A DNA stretch of 64,000 nucleotides from Adiantum capillus-veneris (lineage: Eukaryota; Streptophyta; Polypodiopsida; Polypodiales; Pteridaceae), in contig CM043958.1 of NCBI GenBank assembly GCA_014529385.2, forward strand, positions 84,915,025 to 84,979,024, given 5' to 3'. The translations under genes were made by a program, and so were the position numbers. Position 1 is the stretch's first letter; every line of letters begins with the position of its first letter. Positions 34,416-45,319 of the stretch are shown here, piece by piece. The notes beneath the pieces were generated by a model, which searched no databases, had not been told where the DNA came from, and was given only the letters and a program-made list of their open reading frames with translations.

Positions 34416-35740
34416 ATGAAGAGATTGCAAGTCACTTCCCAACCCATGGGCTGTAAATTGCAAGTTTCTTTAGCAAACGGGTCCACTATCTTGACAGATG
34501 AACATATGGTAGATCTATCCTTTCAATTAGAAGACAATTCAACCCAACAAAGATTTAGAATCCTAAAGATGGACCGATTTGAAGAAATTCTAGGGATAGA
34601 TTAGCTGAGCAAAAAAAGCAAACATCCATTGTAGCGAAGGAACCAATCTTTTTTTCAAATTCAAAGGGCAAAAAAGTCTTAATACAAGGAAGAGCAAGAA
34701 AAGCTCCCTTGAAGGTGGTCAAAGACATTCGTTTAGTTAAAGAATTAAAGAAAGGACTATCAATCTATTTTATAAGACTTAATAAACCAAAAACAGAATC
34801 AGAAGGATCAGAGCCTGAATGGCTAAACAAATATTAAGACATTTTTCCAAGGGAGTTGTAGAGAACTAGATCACGAGATCTAGCTCATTCCAGGTGCCCA
34901 ACCAATAGCAAGGGCCTCCTTCAAGATGTCACCTTCTGAATCTATAGAACTGAAGAACTAGCTGACACAGTTTTTAGAACAGTGCTTTATCAGACCTAGT
35001 GTCTCTATTTGGGGTGCTCCTGTACTCTTCCAAAAGAAGAAGGATGGGACGTTCAAACTTTACATAGATTTCAGAGTATTAAATCAGTGCACCATCAAGA
35101 ATAAGTACCCCTTGCTTCGCATTGATGAGCTACTTGATCGACAAGGTGGTGCCAAATATTTCTCCAAGGTTGATCTCAAATCAGGCTTTCCTTTGTGTGA
35201 GTATGGCTTGTGACATGTAATGTGGGCATGATGGATCCCACGAGGGACCAAGTTGGAATAAAAAATGAGGATATTCCTAAAACAGATTTCAATACAAGAA
35301 TTATGAGTTCACCGTCATGCCTTTTGGCCTGAATAATGTCCTTGCCACATTTAACGATCTCATGATTGACCTTTTCAGGGCAGAGATAGATGATTTTGTT
35401 TAGTCTTTTTTGACGACATTCTTGTATATTCAAAGACCAGAGAAGATCATGAACGGCATATACTGCAACAAAAGAGGACACCACACAGTTTGAGCAGCCA
35501 AAGAACCAAAAGGCAGAGGAACCATCCTCTACCGCATGTCTTGGAATTTCTCGAAAAAACCCAACTCTATGTCAAGCGGAGCAAATGCTCTTCCTTTGTA
35601 GGAAAGGTTGCTTATTTGGGATTCATAGTCTCTAAGGATGGTCTCTTTCCCGATTCAGCTAAGGTGGAAACTGTAATCGAGTGGCCCATTCCCAAGATTG
35701 TTTTAGAAGTCCTTGGATTTCTCGGCCTCACAGGATGATG

Positions 35741-35801
<61 letters not shown>

Positions 35802-36783
35802 TATACACTTATCACAGGTTCTCTCACTGAACTCACCAAGAAGGAGGAATCCTTTATTTGGTGTGATAAGAGAGATGCATTCTTCAATAGATTAAAAGAG
35901 ATCTTGACCAGTGAACCTGTTCTCAAACTTCCAGATTTTCAGAATACCTTTGAGGTGGTAGTGGCTGCTTGCGGACGAGGTATAGGTGGAATCCTACAGC
36001 AAGAACACCATCCCGTAGCTTGGGAATCCCGATAGGTCAGGATCCATGAGAAGAATTATCCCGGCCATGATCTCGAGTTTCTAGTTGTGGTTCATGCCCT
36101 CAAGAAGTGACCACACTATCTTCTAGATTAGATGTTTGAGCTTGTTACCAACCACAAAAGTCTCAAGTAGATTTTCACCCAGCCAGGTCTCAATATGCGA
36201 CAAAAAGGCGACGGGTTGAATTTCTACAAGAATTTATTTTTGAGATCAAATTTAGAGGAGGCAGGAAAACAAAGCCATTGATGCTCTAAGACGACGGGTA
36301 GTGCCCTTGCCATCTCCCTTGTCCATTCCACCCTACCAAAAGAGATTCAAAGCGCCCTCCAAACTAATTACCACTTTGGTCTCTTAATGCAAGAGGTGCA
36401 AGCTCAAATTAAAAAAAGATACTTTAGAAGACTATTCTATTCAAGATGGATTATTATTCTTTAGAAATCGATTATGCAGACCTACATGCTTAAGGATGCA
36501 AATTCTAAAGAAAGCTTATGAAACTCCTCTTGCAGCTCACCTAGGCTATCACAAAATGTTTGCTTCTCTTAAACAAAATTTCTACTGGTCCAAGATGAAA
36601 AAGAATACCCTAGAGTATGCTAAGAAGTGTTTGAAATGCGAGAAGGTTAAAGCTAAAAGAGTTAAGATCCCTAGGAAGCTACAACAATTAGATATACCTG
36701 CAATGAAGTGGGAATGCATTAGTATGGATTTTGTAACAGGGTTACCTATAAATGCTCGAAATTTTGATTCAATTTTTGTAGTG
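34416..36783 (+). pseudogene. Ty3-E pol remnants
   Basis: Open pieces include the protease C-terminal part (34416-34604), RT thumb (35490-35738: KRSKCSSFVGKVAYLGFIVS) and the integrase zinc finger plus start of the core (36496-36783, with CLKCEKVKAKR). The core is cut in the VVVDxLTKVAH strand by the insert at 36784 and resumes at 37178 (VDNLTKVAHLVLIKTT). No part can be functional. Confidence 0.75.
35743..35797. repeat. (AT)n microsatellite
   Basis: About 55 bp of AT inserted in the RT/RNase H junction of Ty3-E, replacing coding sequence. Confidence 0.95.
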
Positions 36784-37171
36784 ATCAAGGTTGTATTCAT
36801 ACGTATGTACGGAACCTTTTTGTACGGTACAACCGTACGGTACGGTTCAGTACGATGGTAATTGGCAAATTTGGGCAAAATTGTAGGGATAATAAGGTGG
36901 GAAATGGGAACACGAGCCGTTTTGGGCTTTTGGGTGGTCTGTAAGCCTAATAGCCAAGGGTTACAACTATAAACTTATTGCACGTAACGATTTCGAGATT
37001 CCAAAGAGCAAGTTTTTGCAGAGAACTTCACAGACAGTAGCACAGAGACTATGGGTTTTTCACTAAAACATCGGTTTTTTACAAATGGTACGTACCTGAG
37101 AGGTGGTTCAGTACGGTAGTACGTTCCGTACGTGCCTAAAACATGCCGTACACTACGTACCTTTCCACCTG
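36784..37171. mobile_element. 388-bp insert with GTACGG subrepeats
   Basis: Splits the Ty3-E integrase. GTAGTG occurs at 36778-36783 and again at 37172-37177, consistent with a 6-bp target duplication. Both ends are full of GTACGG/CCGTAC motifs in both orientations (for example GTACGGTACAACCGTACGGT near 36823 and GGTAGTACGTTCCGTACGTG near 37114). No ORF of note. The design is similar to the 33490 insert (short G/C-rich hexamers at the ends), but no clear terminal inverted repeat was found. Confidence 0.55.
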
Positions 37172-37311
37172 GTAGTGGTGGATAATCTTACCAAAGTAGC
37201 TCATCTTGTTTTGATTAAAACCACTGCATTTGTAGCCGATATTGCTCAAGTTTTTGTAGAAGAAATTGTCAGATAACATGAAATCCTTGCTAGGATAATA
37301 AGTGACTAAGA

Positions 37312-38300
37312 TGTTGAAACAGGCCCGTGGGGCGGTAGGCTATAGCTTTCACCCGAAATTCTTTACTTTACTTTAAACACACACAGAGAGAGTATACTTT
37401 GCAAAGGGAACCTGCGACGGGAACTAACACTTAAGCATACACTCGGCTCGGAAGGTAGAATGGTCCGAGCAAACGCCGACAACTTGTAGGCCACAAAATT
37501 GGCACCCCTTTCGGTATTTCTTTATACTTTAAGAGGGTAGATTACAAAGACGAGTCCCGGGAATTCTTTACCTGTATCCAGCTAGATACCACCTGTTTTG
37601 GCAAAATTTCGAAAGCATAACAGTCCCAAAACTTGCCCGAAACTAATTCCCCTGCTGGAACTCACTTCTACTTGCATAAACCCTCTAATTCCTGCCCAAA
37701 AACAGTAAATTCAGCTCGCTGTATTTACTGGTTTTTTCTCTGTTTTCAGCCCTAAACAGTCCCTGAAATGCCCTCTAGCAGTGGGGCACTATTCCCAAGG
37801 GTTCTGGTGTCCATATTGCTGAAAAACAGTCAAAATACAACACATAATCAGCACTGAAATCGCACCTGTACGGTGAGGCTATCACCCTCACCGGTGCCTG
37901 CTTTTGGAGTAGCAGTTAGCTACTCTTGTTCTTGCTCAAGGAGGCTCTTGCCTTAGCACAAAAGCATGAAACTACACAGCTGTACATCAATCAAATGAAG
38001 AGCCCTCTTGTGGGGCATCACATAACTACACGTAGGGGGGAGAGAGAGCAGTGTGTAGTGTGCAGGTCATCACTCCTAGCACCACACTGTACATAGAGTG
38101 GAAAGCATGCACTCCATAGCTCTTAGCATGTGACTGGAAACTTGCAAATGAGTCTCCCAGCTATAAATTCAGCGCCACTTCTTCTTGCATGAGGAAAGTG
38201 CACAAAAATGTGCCACTTGGCGGGTTTACAAGCAATTTCCCGTTTCGGGGTTACCGCCTAAAAATCTCCTGACTGATTGCCCAAATGACTTTGCGGCAGA
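37312..38300 (-). mobile_element. probable LTR in reverse orientation
   Basis: On the minus strand the stretch near 37530-37500 reads AAGAAATACCGAAAGGGGTGCCA, almost the same as in the chromovirus LTR near 49809-49831 (AAGAAATACCGAAAGGGGCGCCA). The distance from this motif to the proposed end (~200 bp) is close to that in the chromovirus LTR (~170 bp). The plus-strand left end is TGTTGAAACAGG, breaking the Ty3-E integrase. The other boundary and a target duplication were not found, so the extent is approximate. Confidence 0.45.
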
Positions 38301-38439
38301 GTTCTAAAATGTTCCCCTTGTCATTCCGAAGGTAAAGAATCATCTTTCTGTGCACTTGATTTTTGCACATGATGTCTCAAATAATTGTCAGTTAAATTTA
38401 TTTGTGTTAGATAAAGAAAGGTCAGCATTTTTGCAATAG

Positions 38440-41390
38440 TTTAGTGACTATTTTTTTGATTCATTACTGTCGCAATTGCTGCCAAAGAGACCTCTGAGGA
38501 CCATCAGATTTTGGTGCCAGGGTGTAGCCCACCAAATAGACCTCCCTACAGGGTTAGTGCGGCGCAACAGAAAGATATTAAGGGCCAGGTTGAGGAGTTA
38601 TTAGAGAAGGGGCTGATTGAGCCTAGCTCTTCACCCTTTTGCTCCCCAGTGCTCCTAGTGTAGAAAAAGGATGGCTCATGGCGCATGTGTATTGATTACC
38701 GTGCGTTGAATAAGAATACCATCAAGAATAGGTTTCCCATTCCTAGAATTGATGATATTCTCGATCCTTTAGAGGGTGCTGCAATTTTCAGCAGGATAGA
38801 CCTTAATTGTGGGTACCATCAGATTCGTGTAAGGCCAGAGGATGTGCACAACAAGACTGCGTTTAGAACGACATTTGCTCTTTATTAGTTTCTAGTGATG
38901 CCGTTTGGGCTAACAAATGCTCTTGCCACATTCAATAGAATGATGGACCGGATTTTCCGCTCGCATCAACAGCTTGTTGGGACGTGGGACGTTCTTCGAT
39001 GACATGATAGTCTATTCGAAGAATGAAGAGGAGCACAGACGTCACTTGACCATTGTGTTTGAAGAGATGCGCAGTCACAAGCTACTTGTCAACCCTAAGA
39101 AAAGTGAACTCTTCCTGGAAGAGATCCACTTTCTTGGCCACATAGTCTCAAAGGATGGTGTCAGAATGGATCCCGCAAAGGCTGAAGCTATTAAAACATG
39201 GCCAGACTTGAAGACTATGCACGATGTCAAAAGCTTCTTGGGATTGTGTTTCTACTATAGAAAGTTTATCAGAAATTTTGCGGAGATACCATCACCTCTT
39301 CACACTTTGCAAAAGAGAGTGGTCACTTTCAGATGGACCCAAAAAGAGATTTCAGCTTTTAGTCTCTTAAAGGAAAAGTTGACTTCAGATCCAATAATTG
39401 TTTTGCCAGATCTTAAGAAGTTATTTGTGGTCAAGTGTGACGCGTGTGGCAGTAGCATCGAAGCAGTGCTAATGCAAGACGGACGGGTAGTAGCTTATGA
39501 AAGCCGAATTTTGCAAGGGCTAGAGAAGACTATGCAAGTCCATGAGAAAGAGCTCTTGGCCGTGATTCATGCGCTTTCTAGCTGGAAGCACTACCTTTTA
39601 GGTGTTGATCTTGTTGTCCAGACAGACCATTAGACCTTGTGATACTTCTTGACATAGTCAAGGTTATCCGAAAAGCATATGCGATGGACAAACATTCTTT
39701 CTATGTTCCACTTCCAGATTATGCATGTGGAAGGCAAGAAAAATGTAGTGGCTGATGCGTTATTAAGGAAGCCACAAATTTCAGCCGTGTCAATTCCTTA
39801 TCATCATGAGTTGGATGACATGAAGGAACAGTATGCTATTGATGAAGATTTTGCAAGATCTTTGAACAGTTGCAAGAGGGGCAACATCATGAGCACTATC
39901 TCCTCAGAGATGGTTTTATGATGATGCATGGCAGACTTTGTGTCACAAGGCCATTGCGACATAAGGTCATGGAAGAGAGTCGTGTCCCACTATATGCAGT
40001 GATGCGTTATTAAGGAAACCACAAATTTCAGCTGTGTCAATTCCTTATCATCATGAGTTGGATGACATGAAGGAACAGTATGCTACTGATGAAGATTTTG
40101 CAAGATCTTTGAACAGCTGCAAGAGGGGCAACATCATGAGCACTACCTCCTCAGAGATGGTTTTATGATGATGCATGGCAGACTTTGTGTCACAAGGCCA
40201 TTGCGACATAAGGTCATGGAAGAGAGTCGTGTCCCACCATATGCAGGGCATCGTGGTATTGATGCGACAGTTAAAGCGGTAGAGACATTCCTCTATTGGC
40301 CTACCTTGAGGAGAGATGTGGATGCCTTTGTGCGAGCATGCATAATTTGCCAAAAGGTCAAGTTTGACAGGCAAAAGGCACCAGGGTTGTTACAACCACT
40401 GCCTATTCCTGATAAGCCATGGGAAATCATTGCTATGGACTTTATCTTTGATCTTCCAAGAATGCCAAAGGGAATGATGGTATTTGGACCATTATCTGCA
40501 GGTTCAACAAGCAGGCCCATTTTATCCCTGTTAGGAAGAAGATAAAATCTGATCAGGTGGCACGCTTGTTCATGTACAATGTGTTTAAGTACCATGGTAT
40601 GCCACAATCAATTGTCAGTGATCGTGATCCTCGCATGACTAGTTTGTTGTGGGGAGGATTGTTTGAGAACATGGGCACTACGCTCAAGTTCTCGTCTTCG
40701 TTTCATCCACAAACTGATGGACAATCAAAAGAGGCTAATTCTATTGTCTTAGATCTGCTGAAATGTTGTGTGTCAGATAATAAGGGCAAGTGGGAACAGT
40801 ATTTGCCTATGCTTGAGTATGCGTACAATAATACGGTGCATTCGTCGGTTGGCAAGGCACCTTTTGAGATTGTTGAAGGCGGCGAAAAGGTTCCTCCCAT
40901 TTCGACACAAAGGACAAGATTTTTGAGGCAGACCGATATGTTGAGAACATGGACGAAATGTATAAGAAAATTAAAGTTGCCTTGGAGAAGACTCAGGCAA
41001 AGCAGAAAAAGGATGTTGATCGTCACCGTCGTGAATTGTTGTTATCACCTGGTGATTGGATTCTGTTAAGGTTCAAAAAGGCAAGGTTAAAGAAGATGAA
41101 AAGACAAGGAACAACTGTTTCCTAGCTCAACATGCGATACTATGGGCCTTTTCAAGTGCTTGACAAGATAGCGATGTGGCTTACAGGCTGAAATTGCCTG
41201 ATGCGTGGAAGATTCATAATGCGTTCCATGTGAGTCTTCTAAGACCCTTCGTGGGTGATGTGCAAGCAGATATGCCAGATGAGGATCAGCAAGAAGTTGA
41301 GGAACTTGATGAGATCCAGGTACCTGAGCAAGTTTTGGCACATAAGGACATAAAAGTCAAAGGACAGGTTGCAAGACGCTACTTGGTAAG
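38440..41390 (+). mobile_element. Ty3/gypsy chromovirus-like element, family F, decayed
   Basis: RT to C-terminal integrase without LTRs. [30 protein letters not shown] (38685), MPFGLTNALATFN (near 38900), FFDDMIVYSKNEEEH (near 38995), FLGHIVSKDGVRMDP. RNase H: CDACGSSIEAVLMQ and EKELLAVIHAL. Integrase: GHRGIDATVKAVETF (near 40247), MDFIFDLPRMPKG, SIVSDRDPRMTSLLW, QTDGQSKEANS. The end of the integrase carries a chromodomain-like start (EIQVPEQVLAHKDIKVKGQVARRYLV) cut at about 41390 by LINE-B. Premature stops lie near 38660, 38886, 39631 and 39921. Confidence 0.85.
39753..40246 (+). repeat. 247-bp tandem duplication in pol
   Basis: TGATGCGTTATTAAGGAAGC through CCCACTATATGCAG (39753-39999) is repeated at 40000-40246 with few substitutions. 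247 is not a multiple of three, so the duplication itself breaks the RNase H-integrase frame. Confidence 0.9.
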
Positions 41391-44300
41391 GCCCAGGGTG
41401 CTAGAGTCGAAGGAACTCCTCTCTGTGCTCCCGTATGCAGTCGGAGCTACCCTGAAGTCTCTCGAACTGTCCCTTGAGAGTATGGATCAGCTTCAGCCAA
41501 AAATCTCGAACAGTCTCTGCCGGTGGCACAAGGCGAGCCTCGAAGATGCAGAAGCAACGGGCCCGCCAAATGAACTAGAGTGTTAGGCCAGAGCTCCCAA
41601 CACCCCTCTCTCACACTACACCACTCCTGTGGGGTAAGCTCTGTAGCAGGCTAAAGTGTAGGTCGACTCCCTTGTATCACTATCATCCTGCTGGTGGAGG
41701 ATAGCTCAAACTGTAATGCACGGCCCGTGAGAGTGGACCAAGCAGCTGCCCCCCAAGTGTACTGCCGTGCAGTAGAAAGAACTGGCATCAACCTATTGTG
41801 CCATAGGGCAATCCCAAAGACAGTGACGCTGACTCTTCAAGGGATGGTCACAAGTTGCACATGTTGCCGAGAGACCACTGTGTACAAGCCAACTTCCCAC
41901 TGCTATAGCTCTATGTGCAACTAGCCACTCGAACAACGTGACTCGCGGCGACTGCCTGGCGTCGCATAACCTCGCCCAAAAAGCTGACAAGAACTTTGCT
42001 GCGAGACCCTCCTCCTGCCAATGAGGTGTGGCAGCAAGACGAATCTCTCTCCGTGTTGCTAGTATGTGACGTCCCAGTCTAACAGTGTACTGAAAGAAAG
42101 GGACACTTGGATGTCGGCTGAGGAGAAAGGGTCCCTCCAAAATCACTCTCAAGGATCCCACTGCACTCGTGCCAGTGGACAGCTCTCCCAAGCGCACAGC
42201 CTCCAATGGCCAGTCTTAAGAGTTGCTGGGTCAGGATCTATGACACAAGTCCTCCCGCAGATGCCCACGACTCCGATCCTCTGAAAACAGCACTCTGCAA
42301 CCTATGGGGCCTCTACTGAAACTCAGTGTAAACGACCCTCACATTATAGCTCGAAAAACAGGGAGGGTACAATCTTTGCAAGCTCGAACTGCGATGAGGA
42401 CCTCCAGTCGCGTGGAGGCCCCCACCCGCTGACTCGAGAGGTGTGAGCCACTCAGCTGGTACTGCCTCTGTGATATCCTGACACATGCTCTGAACCCCTC
42501 TCATGCCCTATAGCTGGATGCTTTGAAGCTCCTCCGACAAGCCTGATAATTGTAGCCAGTCACCTAAAGTGCGTGTTAGACCCTCTCCATGGGACCCCAA
42601 GAAACATGAGACCTACTACCAACCAAGTGGCCTCTCTGAGTGCTAACCATGGGGTTCCAAACAAGGGGCTGTCTCAGACGCTCCTCCGTGCAAGTAGGCT
42701 GGTGCTGCTCTAGGCCTCTCCGCAACTGCTCCCAGGAGCAGAGAAGACTCACAACAAAATGGTCCTCCAGTCTCCTGCTCAGGCCAACTCTGCGCATCTC
42801 TGTGAAAATCCATCTGATCAAAGGTCTCCAAGGGCCTCCAGCCTGAGGCACTCTACCTCCCATAGAAGCAATCCTTTGACAATAAACTTCCCAAGAAGGG
42901 CTTTGCTCTGCTGTGCTGGGTCTATGATCCTAACCCCCCTGAGAACAAGATAAAGTGATGACCTGCCAGGCCACTTTGGCCCGGGCCATGTGAGTGTCGC
43001 GCCTGACTAAAGGAAATTCCTGATCAGCCTCTCTACCTGGCTGATGCAGGAACTCGAAAAGCTCCAACAAGATGTAATGTACCACGTAGTAGCCAACAAC
43101 ACCTTGTTGGCCACTACAACTCTGCCTGCCAGAGAAAGTCGTGCTAAACTCCAATGTAACAGCTTCCTCCTGATGGACAGGAGGAGGGTAGCTATCTGCT
43201 GCTCAAGAGACAAGTCCGAGCCAACCTGACAGCCCAAGTATCAAACTACAGTCCGTGGGGGGATCTATTTGAAACCCTCACCTGGCAGCCAATCAGGTGT
43301 AGGAACACTGTGAACTGAGAAAGCCACCGTCTTTCTCCAGTTTAGCAGTGCGCTTGATGCACAACAAAAAGTCTCATGAGCGTGCTCACACCTGTGTAGG
43401 TTGGCCTCTGGCCAACCTACACAGATACAAAGCTGAGTCGTCTGCAAACTCAGCATCCAGTAGCTCCTCGCCCCAAATAGGGAGCGGTAAGCCACGTAGA
43501 CCAACCTAATGTAAAACCAAAAATTTGCTCATCACCTCAGCATTGAACAGAAAGAGGAAGGGGGCAAGAGGGCAGCCTTGTCTGACCAAACGTATGAGCA
43601 TGAAACGATCTCCTCTACCACCTGCCAAAAGTACCTGACTATTTGCCCGTCTGTAAAGAGCGGACACACCTCTGATCCACGCATCTGAGAAGCCCATCTT
43701 GCGCAGAATGCCCTGCAAAAAGCCTCAGTCGACTCTATCGTAGGCCTTCTCAAAATCGAGGAGTATCACCAGATCCTCACCACGGAGGCGTGCAAGGGCA
43801 GATGCCTCCCAAAAAGTAAAGATGTTGTCAAGGATACTACGCTCCTTGACAAAACCTGTCTGTGTCCCATGTATAATGCTCTTTAGAAGTGGCTGAATCC
43901 TCAAACTGAGAGCCTTGACAAGAATTTTGCAGGCTCGGTTAAGGATGGTCATGGGCCGCCACTGTTGAATCTCATCCAAGGAGCCACCCTCCTTGGGAAT
44001 GAGGTAAATTAGACCCTCACTCATGCTGTCAGGCATCTCTCCTGTGTGAAGGATATACTGAAAAGTGCTGCAGAGATCTAAGCCAAGCAAGTCCCAGTAC
44101 GAAAAAGCTGGGAGTCAAACCATCCTCACCTGGACAGCTACCACGGGAAATTGCTTTGAGGGCCGCGCGGAGCTCCTCTAGCTGAAGAGGCAGCTCAAGC
44201 CTCTGGCGCATCTCCTCAGTCACAAGACAAGGCATCTGTCCCCAAACCTTCTCTCTGCATGCATCTTGATGCTCCGATTGAGGCTCTGTTGACAGCAGAT

Positions 44301-44519
44301 CACGGTAAAAGTCAGTAGCACTGCACGGATGTCCTCTGGCTTTGAAGCAACTGACCCGTCAAGCCTTCTCAACTGGCTGACACTAGCATGCGCTTGTCGG
44401 GGTCCCACTGTCTCAAAGAAAGCCCATGTCACTCTGTCACCCACCTGGGTCTACCGAGATGCCTGTCGATGGAAAGCAAACTCATGGCACCGCTCCTCTG
44501 TGCTGGCATGCTCCTCGCG
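41391..44519 (-). pseudogene. LINE-B copy 1 ORF2, RT and C-terminal part
   Basis: Minus-strand frames give TFWEASALARLRGEDLVILL (near 43800), FEKAYDRVD, MGFSDAWIRGVSALYRRA (near 43690), RQGCPLAPFLFLFNAE and, after frameshifts, WLPGEGFK, LGCQVGSDLSLEQQIA and LSLAGRVVVANKVLLATTWY (near 43120). The FADD region is damaged: it overlaps a 15-bp-arm palindrome at 43392-43424. The C-terminal zinc-binding part lies at 42206-41793. Stops and frameshifts are numerous. Confidence 0.8.
43392..43424. repeat. 15-bp-arm inverted repeat in LINE-B RT
   Basis: CTGTGTAGGTTGGCC, spacer TCT, then GGCCAACCTACACAG. The homologous place in copy 2 (about 62345-62375) has the left arm but not the right, so the right arm arose in copy 1. 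Confidence 0.9.
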
Positions 44520-45246
44520 TGTCACAAAGTGATGACGTGGCTACTTGTCTGCAAAAACCCTAAAAACCTACAAGCCCTAATTCTGGAAACCCTAACCCTA
44601 AAACCTGCAAACCCTAATTCTGCTGCCAAAAACCCTAAAACTGCAGAAACCCTAACCCTAACCCTAAGGGAAACAGGGAGATCCCGGAAAATGCGTAGAC
44701 ATGATGACGTGGCACCGTACGACAGAATTCCGGATTTTGCGGCATTTGTTGTCATTTTATTTTATTTATCCCATCTCAAATCTGCCCATGATGTTAAAAA
44801 CATTGTTGTTTGGTTCTTCACGCTGGATTGTACGGCAGCTGCGAGATGAGAAAAAAAGCTATGCAAGATTTTGGCTGCTTTTATTCTACGCCAAGGATGG
44901 GAGAGAGAGAATCCTTTGCTTTATTTTTGTAAGCTCAAGAGAGCTTGTGAGAGAAAGAGCCTCTCGGTTTGGGCTCCCACTCTGCAGAGCATCTGGACAC
45001 AGAGTCTGAGAGTGAGACCCAACCACTCTTGTACTTTGAACCTTGATCAATACAAAAAGGAATACCGAAAGGGGCGCCAGTCTTTGGGGCCAATATCTCT
45101 AGGCAGGAACTCCGCCGGGCCAATATCTCTAGGCATGGAACTCCATCGGGCCAGTGTCAATCTATTGTGAACTGTGAATTGTTTTGAAGTGGTTATTTGG
45201 TGCTGTCTTGGTTGATTCTTGACTTGGAGTGTCCAAGTCTGTTATA
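44520..45246 (+). repeat. chromovirus 5' LTR with telomere-like motifs
   Basis: 727 bp. At 44557-44668 it has about ten CCCTAA/CCCTAAA copies, some in tandem (ACCCTAACCCTAACCCTAAG). It ends just before the PBS. Relative to the 3' LTR it has ~70 extra bp near 44745-44820. Confidence 0.9.
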
Positions 45247-45247
45247 G

Positions 45248-45259
45248 TGGTATCAGAGC
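45248..45259 (+). other. primer binding site, initiator Met tRNA
   Basis: TGGTATCAGAGC, the usual plant PBS complementary to the 3' end of tRNA-iMet, one base after the 5' LTR. Confidence 0.92.
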
Positions 45260-45319
45260 ACGGCCGATTTCTCTTCTACGGAAAATCCGATCCCAAATTA
45301 ATTTTTTTCCGCGGCACCT

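Larger units (their letters stand above)
32998..37311 (+). mobile_element. Ty3/gypsy element, family E, decayed
   Basis: Gag-like sequence (MENDQNQKQLETDTNQDQN at 32998; KWQDLHRLKNTPPEYQSLEA near 33380; LRKDWAQFESIF near 34150) is followed by protease (FLIDYGSSHSFLSP near 34370), RT ([20 protein letters not shown] near 35038 and MPFGLNN near 35318), RNase H (near 35870-36230) and integrase (HLGYHKMFASLKQNFYWSKM near 36538; MKWECISMDFVTGLP near 36705). Multiple stops and frameshifts are present. The element is interrupted by inserts at 33490-34141 and 36784-37171 and an (AT)n at 35743. The integrase ends near 37311 at an LTR-like sequence. Confidence 0.75.

Noticed and set aside
44557-44668. 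A true chromosome end or interstitial telomere
   Set aside because: The same motifs recur in the other LTR of the element, so they are LTR sequence.
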